DNA from: JAJDXO01 sp965213765
GTDB lineage: Bacteria; Pseudomonadota; Alphaproteobacteria; Rhodospirillales; UBA2165
DNA: 64,000 nt
Assembly (NCBI GenBank): GCA_965213765.1
Contig: OZ243926.1
Coordinates: 3,472,001-3,536,000, forward strand
Reading direction: 5' to 3'
How positions within the stretch are numbered: the first letter of the stretch is position 1; the number at the start of each line of letters is the position of its first letter. A model generated the notes under the pieces. The model saw only the letters and a program-made list of their open reading frames with translations, did not search any database and was not told where the DNA came from. This document shows positions 25,929-34,401 of this stretch, in pieces. The translations under genes were made by a program, and so were the position numbers.

Positions 25929-27200
25929 ATGAAGTCGCCCACCTTCAACGATTGTTTTGCGACATCGGGCGCCCGGATGACCGTTGCCGAGGCGCTTGCC
26001 CGGTTCTCCGGGAAGTTGGTGCCGACGGTGGGGACGGAGGAGGTGGCAACCCGGGCCGCGGCCCGCCGGCTGCTCGCCGAGGACGTCATTTCGGCGCGCC
26101 AAATTCCGCCCCGCAACAATGCCGCCGTCGACGGATTTGCCGTATATTTTGACGACCTCGATCCGGACGCTCCAACGACGCTCGGCATCGACGGCACCGC
26201 CGCCGCCGGCCATCCGTTGGGCCGATCCGCCAAACGGGGCAACGCCTACAAGATTTTTACCGGCGCGCAGGTGCCGGACGGCGCCGATACCATCTTCATG
26301 GTCGAGGATTGTGAAGTCTCCGGTGACCTCGTGACGCTTCCCGATGGGATCGGACGCGGGGCCAATCTGCGCCTTGCCGGCGAAGATGTGCAGGCGGGCG
26401 ATGTGGTGATGCGTCAGGGTACGCTGCTGCGGCCCCAGGAAATCGGCATGGCGGCGTCCTTGGGGCTGGAACGGCTGCCGGTCTACCGCCGTCTCAGGGT
26501 GGCCGTGTTCTCAACCGGGGATGAAGTGCGGGATCCGGGTGAGACGCTGGATGACGGCAGCATCTACGACATCAACCGATACACCCTGTTGAGCCTGCTG
26601 GACGGATTGGGTTGTGCGCCGACCGACCTTGGAATTTTCAAGGATGAAGCGGACGTGATTCGCCGGGGTCTTGCCGATGCCGCCGCGGATCATGATGTGG
26701 TGATTACCTCCGGCGGGGTGTCCATGGGCGAAGAAGACCATATCCGCGGTGCGGTCGAAGATCTGGGCAGCCTGTTTTTCTGGAATCTCGCCATCAAACC
26801 CGGCCGGCCCATCGCACTCGGCTGCATCCCGGGCGGTGGCGGCGAGGTGCCGTTTATAGGACTTCCAGGCAATCCGGTGGCGAGCATGGTTACGTTCATG
26901 CAGATCGCCCGCCCGATCCTGTTGCGCCTCGCCGGGGCCGAAAATCTCGCGGCGGCATCCTATCGGGTACCCTCCGCCTTTGACTTCAAGAAGAAGTCCG
27001 GGCGCCGGGAGTGGCTTCGGGCCCGGCTGGAGGCGCAGGCCGACGGTACGCTGGCGGCGGTCAAATTTGCGCAAGAAGGGTCGGGAATTTTGACATCCAT
27101 GGTTCAATCTGATGGGTTGGTGGTGCTCGACGAGGCCTGCGAGGCGGTGCAGGCCGGCGAGCTTGTCGAATTCGTTCCGTTCAACGAGGTGCTGCGGTGA
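25929..27200 (+). CDS. moeA: Molybdopterin molybdenumtransferase
   Basis: MoeA inserts molybdate into adenylylated molybdopterin. The 423-residue protein has the MoeA N-terminal domain (PPRNNAAVDGFAVYFDDL, equivalent to the usual DGYA segment), the MogA-like domain with VFSTGDEVRDPGE and ITSGGVSMGEEDH, and domain IV after FIGLPGNPVASMVTF. The stop overlaps the moaD start (GTGA), so translation is coupled. E. coli MoeA has 411 residues. Confidence 0.95.
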   Translation: MKSPTFNDCFATSGARMTVAEALARFSGKLVPTVGTEEVATRAAARRLLAEDVISARQIPPRNNAAVDGFAVYFDDLDPDAPTTLGIDGTAAAGHPLGRSAKRGNAYKIFTGAQVPDGADTIFMVEDCEVSGDLVTLPDGIGRGANLRLAGEDVQAGDVVMRQGTLLRPQEIGMAASLGLERLPVYRRLRVAVFSTGDEVRDPGETLDDGSIYDINRYTLLSLLDGLGCAPTDLGIFKDEADVIRRGLADAAADHDVVITSGGVSMGEEDHIRGAVEDLGSLFFWNLAIKPGRPIALGCIPGGGGEVPFIGLPGNPVASMVTFMQIARPILLRLAGAENLAAASYRVPSAFDFKKKSGRREWLRARLEAQADGTLAAVKFAQEGSGILTSMVQSDGLVVLDEACEAVQAGELVEFVPFNEVLR

Positions 27201-27448
27201 AATTGGTGTATTTCGCCTGGATGAAGGAAAAGGCGGGCATCAGCGAGGAGACCGTGAACCCGCCGGCCACCGTGACCGATCTCGGCCAGCTCGTTGAATG
27301 GCTGAAGGCGAGGGGCGAGCCCTACACCAGCATGTTCCAAAACATGGCCGCGATCCGCGCGGCAATCAATTACGAGTACGTGAAAATCGACGCGGTGGTC
27401 GGCCCGGACGACGAGGTCGCCTTCTTTCCGCCGGTAACCGGGGGCTAG
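27197..27448 (+). CDS. moaD: Molybdopterin synthase sulfur carrier subunit
   Basis: MoaD carries a C-terminal thiocarboxylate used to make the dithiolene of molybdopterin. The 83-residue protein starts at GTG overlapping the moeA stop, begins MKLVYFAWMKEKAGI and ends with the required Gly-Gly (FFPPVTGG). This is normal MoaD size. Its partner moaE follows in 4 bp. Confidence 0.95.
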   Translation: MKLVYFAWMKEKAGISEETVNPPATVTDLGQLVEWLKARGEPYTSMFQNMAAIRAAINYEYVKIDAVVGPDDEVAFFPPVTGG

Positions 27449-27452
27449 CAAC

Positions 27453-27929
27453 ATGATCCGGGTGCAGGCCGACGACTTCGATCCGGCAGCCGAGCTTGAA
27501 GCGCTCACCAGGGGCAACGCCGGGATCGGGGGCGTGTGCTCGTTCATTGGGCTGGTGCGGGACATCGCCGACGGCGAACGGATCGGGGCCATGACCCTCG
27601 ATCACTATCCCGAGATGACCCGCCGCCGGCTGGAAGAGATCGAAGCGGAGGCCATGCGCCGCTGGTCCCTTGAAGGCTGCACGATAATTCACCGTCACGG
27701 CCGGTTGGTGCCGGGCGACCGGATCGTCTTCGTGGCTACCGCTTCGGCCCATCGTCAGGCGGCCTTCGAGAGCGCCGCATTTCTCATGGACTGGCTGAAG
27801 ACAAAAGCGCCGTTCTGGAAGCTCGAGGAAACCGGCGACGGCGAGCGCTGGGTCGCCGCCCGCCAATCCGACGATGAAGCCGCCGCCCGGTGGACAGATG
27901 ATCCGGCTGTCCGCTCGGAGCGCAATTAG
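27453..27929 (+). CDS. moaE: Molybdopterin synthase catalytic subunit
   Basis: MoaE forms a heterotetramer with MoaD and converts precursor Z (cPMP) to molybdopterin. The 158-residue protein contains GGVCSFIGLVRD, MTLDHYPEMTRRRLEEIE, the HRHGRLVPGD segment and the catalytic-lysine region LMDWLKTKAPFWKLEE. All are family hallmarks. It ends the molybdenum cofactor operon; 195 bp without a gene follow. Confidence 0.95.
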   Translation: MIRVQADDFDPAAELEALTRGNAGIGGVCSFIGLVRDIADGERIGAMTLDHYPEMTRRRLEEIEAEAMRRWSLEGCTIIHRHGRLVPGDRIVFVATASAHRQAAFESAAFLMDWLKTKAPFWKLEETGDGERWVAARQSDDEAAARWTDDPAVRSERN

Positions 27930-28124
27930 CCCCCTACCGCGCCGGGGCGCGCGGCATCTCGTCCGCCGGCACGGCTGTCGTTGCCTGGTCTTCCCCCGGC
28001 GTTTGTCGTCTTTGACGATACCTGCCGGTTCGGCATGGAGATTGTTCCTGCCCGAGGTGTGGACTGTGACGGCAAGTTGATGCAACGCTGAGCGCCTGAT
28101 TGCCACTGTCCAAAGGACCATCAA

Positions 28125-28940
28125 ATGACCAAGCGGCGTAAAGAGCCGGTTAAGGCCTACCGGAACGAGCGGTTTCTCAATAGCCCCGATGCCCGTTCAC
28201 TGCGTATCCAAGCCGAGTACCTGGAACCGGAAGCCCGCTTCCACCATTACGACGTGAAGGACACGATCGTGTTCTTCGGCTCGGCTCGAACCCTCTCCCG
28301 GCGGCGGGCCCGCGCCCAACTCCGGGCGGCCCGTGCCGGGGGCGGCGACGTGGCTGCCGCCGAACGGGATTTGAAGATGTCCCGCTATTACGAGGAGGCC
28401 CGGGAGCTTTCCCGCCGGCTGACCACGTGGTCAAAGGAATTGGACGCCGACGGCCGGCGGTTTGTGGTCTGCACCGGCGGCGGCCCGGGAATCATGGAAG
28501 CGGCGAACCGGGGGGCGTCCGAGGCCAAGGGCCTGAATATCGGGCTCAATATTTCATTGCCATTTGAGCAGCACGAGAACCCGTACATTACCAATCATCT
28601 GGGGTTCGAGTTTCACTACTTCTTCATGCGCAAGTTTTGGTTCATCTACCTCGCCAAGGCCCTGATAATCTTTCCGGGCGGGTTCGGGACGTTCGATGAG
28701 TTGTTCGAGGTGCTGACCCTCAATCAAACCGGCAAGCTCACCAAACCGGTGGCCGTGGTCCTTTATGGAAACGACTATTGGGACAAGGTGATCAACCTGG
28801 AGGCGCTGGCCGAGTTCGGCACCATCAGCCCTTCCGATTTGAAGGCGGTTCGGCGCTCCGACACGGTCGACGATGCGTTTGCCTATATCACCAGGGATTT
28901 AAGCCGCCGGGCGCTGAAATCACCGGGCGGCGTGCTCTAG
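28125..28940 (+). CDS. LOG-family protein (TIGR00730 type)
   Basis: LOG proteins hydrolyse nucleoside 5'-monophosphates such as cytokinin ribotides, releasing the base. This 271-residue protein has the two hallmark motifs CTGGGPGIMEAANRGA and FPGGFGTFDELFE. It is longer than the 190-residue LOG enzymes because of an N-terminal arm of about 60 residues and an Arg/Ala-rich insertion (RRRARAQLRAARAGG). The longer type is often annotated as a possible lysine decarboxylase, which is outdated. Its end overlaps the convergent gene by 4 bp. Confidence 0.88.
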   Translation: MTKRRKEPVKAYRNERFLNSPDARSLRIQAEYLEPEARFHHYDVKDTIVFFGSARTLSRRRARAQLRAARAGGGDVAAAERDLKMSRYYEEARELSRRLTTWSKELDADGRRFVVCTGGGPGIMEAANRGASEAKGLNIGLNISLPFEQHENPYITNHLGFEFHYFFMRKFWFIYLAKALIIFPGGFGTFDELFEVLTLNQTGKLTKPVAVVLYGNDYWDKVINLEALAEFGTISPSDLKAVRRSDTVDDAFAYITRDLSRRALKSPGGVL

Positions 28941-29800
28941 AAGTCGCCGCCGCCGGAGAAAAACCCGGCGATCGGCCGCATCAGCCAGACCTCGGTATTC
29001 ACCGGCAGTTTGTCGCGGCGCACGTCGATGGAACTGGCGCCGAGAAGCCTGACGGCGTAGCGGTCCTTGACCCGTTCGGCGAACTCCATGGCCAGACCCA
29101 TGCTGAAGAAGTGCATGGGGACGATCACCCTCGGCTTGAGTTCACCCAAGTTGTGGAGAATTTCCTCGATGCTCTGCGTGACCCGTCGATCGACCGGCAT
29201 CAGGACCACGTCGATGCGGCCCATCGCCTGAAGCTGCCCGGCATTCAGCGCGTGCCGCATATGGCCCATGTGGGCGATGCAGAGTCCCCCCATTTGGAAG
29301 ACGAAGATCGAGCTGTCATTGGTCGCGCGACCGCTGAAATCGGAGATATTGGTCGGGATGTTGTAGACCCGGACATCCTTCAACCGGATGTCGTGGCGCG
29401 GCAGGCCGGTACCGGTGTCCCAGCCGCGGAGCACGTGCTTCACGCCCGGGTCGACATTGTAGGAGGAGTGGTTGCCGCGATTGATATTCATGGTCGCGAT
29501 ATCGGGCGGGGTGCGCGGCGGGTAATTGTCGTTGTAGTCGGTAACGGCCCGGACGCCCCGGGGCGAGCGGAGATCGAACGATGCGTGTCCGATATAGGTT
29601 AGCCGCACTTGGTTGGCCGTTACGTCGGCGGGCCTAAAACCAGCCTGATGAAGCAGGGGATGGGCGTTGTGAACAAAGCCGACGCCGCAAGGGAACTTGG
29701 GCTGCGGCTTTTGAACAAGTTGCTGACCGTTTGCCGAACCTCCCGCCAGAACGGCGGCTCCGACGATTGTGGCGAATATGAACGAACCGGCGCGTATCAT
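28937..29800 (-). CDS. Secreted metallo-beta-lactamase-fold protein (UlaG-like) with degenerate metal motif
   Basis: The 287-residue protein has a signal peptide (FIFATIVGAAVLAGGSANG) and the UlaG/COG2220 core LTYIGHASFDL, followed later by GGLCIAHMGHMRHAL, IDVVLMPVDRR and PRVIVPMHFF. At the place where the metal-binding HxHxDH motif should be, the sequence reads MNINRGNH (residues 104-111), so only one His remains. Either metals are bound differently or the protein has lost hydrolase activity. Five 11-bp repeats begin 11 bp upstream of its start codon. Confidence 0.78.
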   Translation of the reverse strand: MIRAGSFIFATIVGAAVLAGGSANGQQLVQKPQPKFPCGVGFVHNAHPLLHQAGFRPADVTANQVRLTYIGHASFDLRSPRGVRAVTDYNDNYPPRTPPDIATMNINRGNHSSYNVDPGVKHVLRGWDTGTGLPRHDIRLKDVRVYNIPTNISDFSGRATNDSSIFVFQMGGLCIAHMGHMRHALNAGQLQAMGRIDVVLMPVDRRVTQSIEEILHNLGELKPRVIVPMHFFSMGLAMEFAERVKDRYAVRLLGASSIDVRRDKLPVNTEVWLMRPIAGFFSGGGDF

Positions 29801-29811
29801 GATATTCCCCT

Positions 29812-29865
29812 TTTCAGCCCCATTTCAGCCCCATTTCAGCCCCATTTCAGCCCCATTTCAGCCCA
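29812..29865. repeat. Tandem 11-bp repeat, five units
   Basis: TTTCAGCCCCA is repeated four times exactly (29812-29855) and once with one base missing (29856-29865). It ends 11 bp before the start codon of the minus-strand metallo-beta-lactamase-fold gene, so it occupies its ribosome-binding or promoter region. One unit equals about one helical turn. Confidence 0.9.
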
Positions 29866-29892
29866 TGGCCTGATATTCAGGTTTAACAGCCA

Positions 29893-30231
29893 TCAAATCA
29901 CGATTCCGTCGATGGTGACACGGGAATCGGGATCGTCGATATCGATGATCCAGATGTCGGGGTCAAAATCGGCTTGTTTTTCAAGGATTTCAGGGAGGTC
30001 CTCATTCTCGGCAAGCCGGCGCTCCGACCATTCGAGGGCGCCGTCGAGATTGCGCACCTCGCTAAGGATGCTCGGGCGTCCCTCCCGCCGGTCGATGACG
30101 ATCAACAGCGCGCCTGCGTCGCCGTCGCCGCTGCGCCGGACCACGGCGCTGATGTTCTGCCGGTCGAAATGGCGGATCAGCGCTTGGACCCGAATCCGCG
30201 ACTTGAGGCGATCGGTTTCCCAGCCGCTCAA
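29893..30231 (-). CDS. DUF1491 family protein
   Basis: The 112-residue protein matches the alphaproteobacterial DUF1491 pattern as I recognise it: KSRIRVQALIRHFDRQN near the start, an acidic DGDAGALLIVIDRR strand and a C-terminal FDPDIWIIDIDDPDSRV. No catalytic motif or membrane segment is seen and its function is unknown. It begins 3 bp after the ilvE stop on the same strand, so the two are probably co-transcribed. Confidence 0.8.
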   Translation of the reverse strand: MSGWETDRLKSRIRVQALIRHFDRQNISAVVRRSGDGDAGALLIVIDRREGRPSILSEVRNLDGALEWSERRLAENEDLPEILEKQADFDPDIWIIDIDDPDSRVTIDGIVI

Positions 30232-30234
30232 GAC

Positions 30235-31137
30235 CTAGGCGGCCGACGCCGCGTCAACATCGGACTTGCCGACGAGCTTGTCGTAATCGGCCATCAGGGT
30301 CTGGGTGATCTCGCCAACGGCAAAGGTTTGATCATCGATGGCGCCGACGGGCGTCACCTCGGCGGCGGTGCCGGTCACGAACACCTGTTCGGCGGCGCCG
30401 ATTTCCTCCGGCATGATACGCCGCTCGATGATTTCATAGCCCCGTTTCTCCGCCAGTTCGATGACCGAGCGGCGGGTGATGCCGTCGAGGAAACAGTCCG
30501 GCGTCGGCGTATGGATTTTGCCGTCCTCCATGACGAAGAAGATGTTGGCGCCGGTGCATTCGGCGACCCGGCCCTGCCAATCGAGCATCAGGGCGTCATC
30601 GTAGCCTTCGGCTTCGGCAGCGTGCTTCGACATGGTGCATATCATGTAGAGCCCGGCCGCCTTGGCGTGCACCGGGGCCGTATCGGGCGCCGGACGCCGC
30701 CATTCGGTGGTCTTCAGCCGGATACCCTTCATCCGCGCCTCGGGCGAGAAATAGGATGGCCAGTCCCACACCGCGATCGCCAAGTGGATTTTGGTGGTCT
30801 GCGCCGAAACACCCATCATCTCACTGCCGCGCCACGCAACCGGCCGCACGTAGCCCTCGACGATATTATTGGCCTCGCAACACCGGATGCAGGCAGCGTT
30901 GATTTCTTCGGCCGAGTACGGGATCTCAAAACCCAGTATGCGGCCTGAACGAATCAGCCGTTCCGTATGCTCGGTGAGTTTGAAAATTTTGCCGCCGTAA
31001 ACCCGGTCTCCCTCGAAGACGCAGGAGGCGTAATGAAGGGCGTGTGAGAGGATGTGGAGATTGGCGCTTCGCCATTCCACCATTTCGCCGTCGTACCAGA
31101 TGAGGCCGTCGCGGTCGTCAAACGTAGAGCCAGCCAT
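30235..31137 (-). CDS. ilvE: Branched-chain amino acid aminotransferase
   Basis: IlvE interconverts Leu, Ile and Val with their 2-oxo acids using pyridoxal phosphate and glutamate. The 300-residue class IV aminotransferase has HALHYASCVFEG, RPVAWRGSEMMGV, the PLP-lysine region HAKAAGLYM (Lys in HAKA), the Glu segment VAECTGANIFFV and FVTGTAAEVTPVG. It is the standard bacterial type. The divergent spacer to the MarR gene holds a strong palindrome, so the two could share control. Confidence 0.94.
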   Translation of the reverse strand: MAGSTFDDRDGLIWYDGEMVEWRSANLHILSHALHYASCVFEGDRVYGGKIFKLTEHTERLIRSGRILGFEIPYSAEEINAACIRCCEANNIVEGYVRPVAWRGSEMMGVSAQTTKIHLAIAVWDWPSYFSPEARMKGIRLKTTEWRRPAPDTAPVHAKAAGLYMICTMSKHAAEAEGYDDALMLDWQGRVAECTGANIFFVMEDGKIHTPTPDCFLDGITRRSVIELAEKRGYEIIERRIMPEEIGAAEQVFVTGTAAEVTPVGAIDDQTFAVGEITQTLMADYDKLVGKSDVDAASAA

Positions 31138-31202
31138 GAAATTATCTTTCTAAGTCAACTTAATCGCAGAAATCATATTGCGTTTTTTAACAATCCCTGG
31201 CA

Positions 31203-31227
31203 TATATGTCAATAACACTGACATATA
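31203..31227. promoter_or_regulatory. Perfect 9-bp palindrome between ilvE and a MarR gene
   Basis: TATATGTCA-N7-TGACATATA is a perfect inverted repeat with spacer ATAACAC. It lies 65 bp upstream of the ilvE start and 41 bp upstream of the MarR start. It is probably the binding site of the MarR-type regulator. An in-frame ATG at 31206 falls inside it and is rejected as a start. Confidence 0.6.
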
Positions 31228-31268
31228 ATTTCGGCTTTGATTTAACCGGACGGTTTCATAGGCGCCCC

Positions 31269-31754
31269 ATGGATACTCCGCTCACCGATCAACCGGACGA
31301 CGCCGCGCCCAATGCCGAGGAGGAATTGCGGGCGGGTATGGAGCACCTGTTCTTCGCCTACCGCGATTTCATCGCCCAGCCGGACCGGATCCTGACCGAG
31401 TACGGTTTCGGGCGTGCCCATCACCGGGTCATTTTCTTCGTCGGCCGGTACCCGGGCATGGCGGTGCGCCAACTCCTGGATATTCTCCAGATCACCAAAC
31501 AGAGCTTGTCGCGGGTACTAAGTCAGCTGATTCGGGAAGGATATGTGGAACAGCGCCAGGGTGAGACCGACCGCCGGCAACGCCGTCTTTATCTGACCAG
31601 GCAAGGGACCGAACTCGAGCGCCGCCTGTCGGAGGATCAGCGCCGGCGTTTCGCCCGCGCCTACGGCACCGCGGGACCGGAGGCGGTTCGGGGGTTTCGC
31701 ACCGTTCTCGACCTGATGATCTCCGGGCCGCCGAAGGGAGGCGGCGGAGGCTAG
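31269..31754 (+). CDS. MarR-family transcriptional regulator
   Basis: The 161-residue protein has the winged helix-turn-helix of the MarR family: MAVRQLLDILQITKQSLSR as the recognition part and YVEQRQGETDRRQRRLYLT as the wing with its conserved DxRxxR-like pattern. The C-terminus ends in a Gly-rich tail. The start at 31269 is chosen because earlier in-frame codons overlap the palindromic operator. The target may be its own promoter or the divergent ilvE. Confidence 0.87.
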   Translation: MDTPLTDQPDDAAPNAEEELRAGMEHLFFAYRDFIAQPDRILTEYGFGRAHHRVIFFVGRYPGMAVRQLLDILQITKQSLSRVLSQLIREGYVEQRQGETDRRQRRLYLTRQGTELERRLSEDQRRRFARAYGTAGPEAVRGFRTVLDLMISGPPKGGGGG

Positions 31755-31975
31755 ATGGGCGCTCCTTTTCTCCGGGTTCTCCATGTCGACGTCGGGGTGC
31801 TGTTCGTTCCGCTGTTGGCCGCCGGGTTGGCATCCGGCAATTGGATATTTGGCCCAAAGTCCGGCGCTCTCAATCTTCCGCGCAAGGTTTCCCGAACCTG
31901 CGATACCGCGGGTCTCTATGCCAAACTGAGAGACCATCTTTGAGTCCCGTCAACGGGGATGATCTATAGTGAGCC

Positions 31976-32659
31976 ATGGGCCTCGACAGTAATCATATTT
32001 TGGTCGTCGACGACGACAACCGGCTGCGGGAATTGCTTCACCAATACCTGAGTGATGCGGGGTTCCGCGTGACGGCGGCCGAAAGTGCCGAAGACGCCCG
32101 GCACAAGATGGAAAGCCTCGCCTTCGATCTTGTTGTGCTCGATTGGATGATGCCCGGCGAGGACGGGGTCGAATTTGCCGCTTCCTTGCGCGAACTGGGA
32201 CGCACGCCGATCCTGATGTTGACGGCGCGTGGAGAGGCGGATGACCGGATTGCCGGTCTCGAAGCGGGGGTCGATGACTATCTCGCCAAACCCTTCGAGC
32301 CGCGGGAACTGGTGCTGAGAATCGAAAGCATCCTGCGCCGCTTTCCCGCCGATACCGAGGTGCCGACGGAAACCCGGATGGGCGCTGTGGTGTTCGATCA
32401 TCGCCGCGAGGAACTTCGGCGTGGCACATCGACGATCCGTCTTACGGCCTCGGAGGGCAGGCTGCTCAAAGCCCTGGCGGAGAATCCGGGGTCCGTCTTC
32501 AGCCGGGCCGAACTGGCCAAACGATTCACCCCGGGCGGCGGCGACCGGGCCATCGACGTCCAGGTCAATCGGCTGAGACGTAAAATCGAGCCGGAGCCGC
32601 GGACCCCAAGGTATCTTCAAACCGTTCGCGGAAAAGGGTATGTTTTGCGCCCCGATTGA
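31976..32659 (+). CDS. OmpR-family response regulator
   Basis: The 227-residue protein has a receiver domain (ILVVDDDNRL, phospho-acceptor Asp about 56 in VLDWMMPGEDG, switch Thr in LMLTARG, Lys in YLAKPFEP) and a winged-helix DNA-binding domain (IDVQVNRLRRKIE...TVRGKGYVL). It is followed 27 bp later by its histidine kinase. Together they form an EnvZ/OmpR-like pair; the signal and target genes are unknown. Confidence 0.95.
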   Translation: MGLDSNHILVVDDDNRLRELLHQYLSDAGFRVTAAESAEDARHKMESLAFDLVVLDWMMPGEDGVEFAASLRELGRTPILMLTARGEADDRIAGLEAGVDDYLAKPFEPRELVLRIESILRRFPADTEVPTETRMGAVVFDHRREELRRGTSTIRLTASEGRLLKALAENPGSVFSRAELAKRFTPGGGDRAIDVQVNRLRRKIEPEPRTPRYLQTVRGKGYVLRPD

Positions 32660-32686
32660 AGCGGTGACGCTTAGGAGAGGCCAAAC

Positions 32687-33994
32687 GTGATCAAGCGGTT
32701 TCTGCCTCGAAGCCTGCTCGGCAGATCGGTGCTCATCATCGTGACGCCCCTGATTTTGCTGCAGGTCGTTTCGGCGGCGGTATTCTGGGAGAACCACTGG
32801 GACAAGGTGAGCGTGCGCCTTGCGCGCAACCTTGCCGGCGATATCAGCGCGCTGATTTTGCTGCTGCGGGAACGGGATCAACCGCCCGGTCGAAACAACA
32901 CCGTCGGCATGGCAGCCCGAACCATGGGCCTGAACATCAACATGCGGCCTGGCGAAATTCTCGCCAATGCTCCGGCCAAAGTATCAAGCGGCTTTATCGA
33001 AAGCGTGTTGTTCGAGGCTTTGGATGAGGTGGTGAAGAAGCCGTTCGTCATCGACATGGAAGCCGTTGACCGCCATGTGCTGGTTTCCATACAACTCCAG
33101 GACGGGATTCTGGACATCGTCGCCAGCCGCAAGCGGCTGTTTAGCTCGACCACTTATGTGTTCGTCCTGTGGATGGTGGGCACGTCGCTGATCCTGTTCG
33201 CCGTCGCCATCATCTTTATGCGCAATCAGGTGCGGCCGATCCGGCGTCTGGCGACGGCCGCGGATAGCTTCGGCAAGGGCCGGGACGCCCCAAATTTCAA
33301 GCCCGAGGGCGCTGCCGAGGTGCGGCGGGCGGCGTCGGCGTTCCTCGCCATGCGGGACCGGATTCAGCGCAATATCGCGCAGCGGACGGACATGTTGTCC
33401 GGCGTATCACACGATCTCCGGACGCCGTTGACACGGATGAAACTGCAATTGGCGATGCTCAAGGACAGCCAGGCGGCGGCGGACCTCAAGGAGGACGTCG
33501 CCGAGATGGAGCATATGCTGGAGGGTTACCTTGCCTTTGCCCGCGGCGAGGGTGACGAAGCCCCGGAACTTACCGACATCGGCGGCATGCTCGACGATGT
33601 GGTCGGGCAATCCCGGCGCAAAGGCGCCGCCGTCGACCTCCATACCGAGGGCGATATACAGGTCGCGGTGCGGCCGAATGCGTTCAAGCGCTGCGTCACC
33701 AACCTGGTCGAAAACGCCGGACGCTACGGAGAGCACGTCTCGGTGCGGGCGGGCCAGCGCGGCGAGACCATAGAGATCACCATCGACGATGACGGTCCCG
33801 GCATTCCCGAGGATCAGCGGGGCGACGCGTTCAAGCCGTTCTTCCGGCTCGATAATTCGCGGAACACCGGTACGGGCGGCGTCGGGTTGGGGTTGTCGAT
33901 CGCCCGGGATGTGATCCGAGGGCACGGCGGTGATATCGATCTCGATCAATCGCCCTCGGGCGGTCTGCGCGCCCGGGTTATTCTGCCGATCTAG
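32687..33994 (+). CDS. EnvZ-like sensor histidine kinase
   Basis: The 435-residue inner-membrane kinase has a first membrane segment (about residues 12-31), a periplasmic sensor region, a second segment (about 160-180), a HAMP domain (MRNQVRPIRRLATAA), the H-box SGVSHDLRTPLTRMKL (His about 242, as in EnvZ), and ATPase boxes VTNLVENAGRY (N), DDDGPGIPEDQR (G1) and GGVGLGLSIARDV (G2). It pairs with the upstream response regulator. Its TAG stop is the first triplet of the palindrome at 33992. Confidence 0.95.
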   Translation: MIKRFLPRSLLGRSVLIIVTPLILLQVVSAAVFWENHWDKVSVRLARNLAGDISALILLLRERDQPPGRNNTVGMAARTMGLNINMRPGEILANAPAKVSSGFIESVLFEALDEVVKKPFVIDMEAVDRHVLVSIQLQDGILDIVASRKRLFSSTTYVFVLWMVGTSLILFAVAIIFMRNQVRPIRRLATAADSFGKGRDAPNFKPEGAAEVRRAASAFLAMRDRIQRNIAQRTDMLSGVSHDLRTPLTRMKLQLAMLKDSQAAADLKEDVAEMEHMLEGYLAFARGEGDEAPELTDIGGMLDDVVGQSRRKGAAVDLHTEGDIQVAVRPNAFKRCVTNLVENAGRYGEHVSVRAGQRGETIEITIDDDGPGIPEDQRGDAFKPFFRLDNSRNTGTGGVGLGLSIARDVIRGHGGDIDLDQSPSGGLRARVILPI

Positions 33995-34039
33995 AGCAGT
34001 TTCCGGCCAAATTGAACCGTTTGACCGGAAACTGCTCTA
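33992..34039. terminator. Perfect 15-bp palindrome between convergent genes (GAGCAGTTTCCGG family)
   Basis: TAGAGCAGTTTCCGG and CCGGAAACTGCTCTA pair perfectly around an 18-nt loop. It begins with the kinase stop codon and ends 11 bp before the stop of the convergent csaA gene. It could end transcription from both sides. A near copy with the same loop length at 56194-56237 lies between divergent genes, so it is primarily a dispersed repeat. Confidence 0.65.
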
Positions 34040-34049
34040 AATTCTCAAG

Positions 34050-34388
34050 TCAGAAGAGTCGGCCTCCGAGCGGGACCTCATGGTCGGCGCCGATCAGCAC
34101 CACTTCGCCCTCTTCGTCCGGAACCCCCAGGACCAGGCATTGCGACATCATCGGCCCGATCTGCTTGGGCGGAAAGTTGATCACCGCCAGGACCATTCGC
34201 CCGATCAGCTTCCCGGGCTCGTAATACTTGGTGATCTGCGCCGACGATTTCCGGGTGCCGATCTCGGGACCGAAATCGAGCTCCAGAATGATGGCCGGTT
34301 TGCGCGCCTCGGGGAACGGCTGAGCGTCAATCACCTTGCCGACGCGGATATCGACTTTCAGGAAATCGTCGTAGGTAATATCGGACAT
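34050..34388 (-). CDS. csaA: CsaA-type tRNA-binding protein
   Basis: The 112-residue protein is an OB-fold tRNA-binding domain: FLKVDIRVGKVIDAQPFPEA, then LELDFGPEIGTRKSSAQI and VINFPPKQIGPMMSQCLVLG. The size matches CsaA, which has export-related chaperone activity in Bacillus; that role here is untested. The start MSDITYDD is chosen over an upstream in-frame ATG because it gives the family length. It follows a TetR gene by 13 bp on the same strand. Confidence 0.9.
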   Translation of the reverse strand: MSDITYDDFLKVDIRVGKVIDAQPFPEARKPAIILELDFGPEIGTRKSSAQITKYYEPGKLIGRMVLAVINFPPKQIGPMMSQCLVLGVPDEEGEVVLIGADHEVPLGGRLF

Positions 34389-34401
34389 GCCGCCGGCGCG
34401 C

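Noticed and set aside
31755..31943. 62-codon frame right after the MarR stop codon
   Set aside because: No family, no ribosome-binding site and mixed codon use; could be chance.
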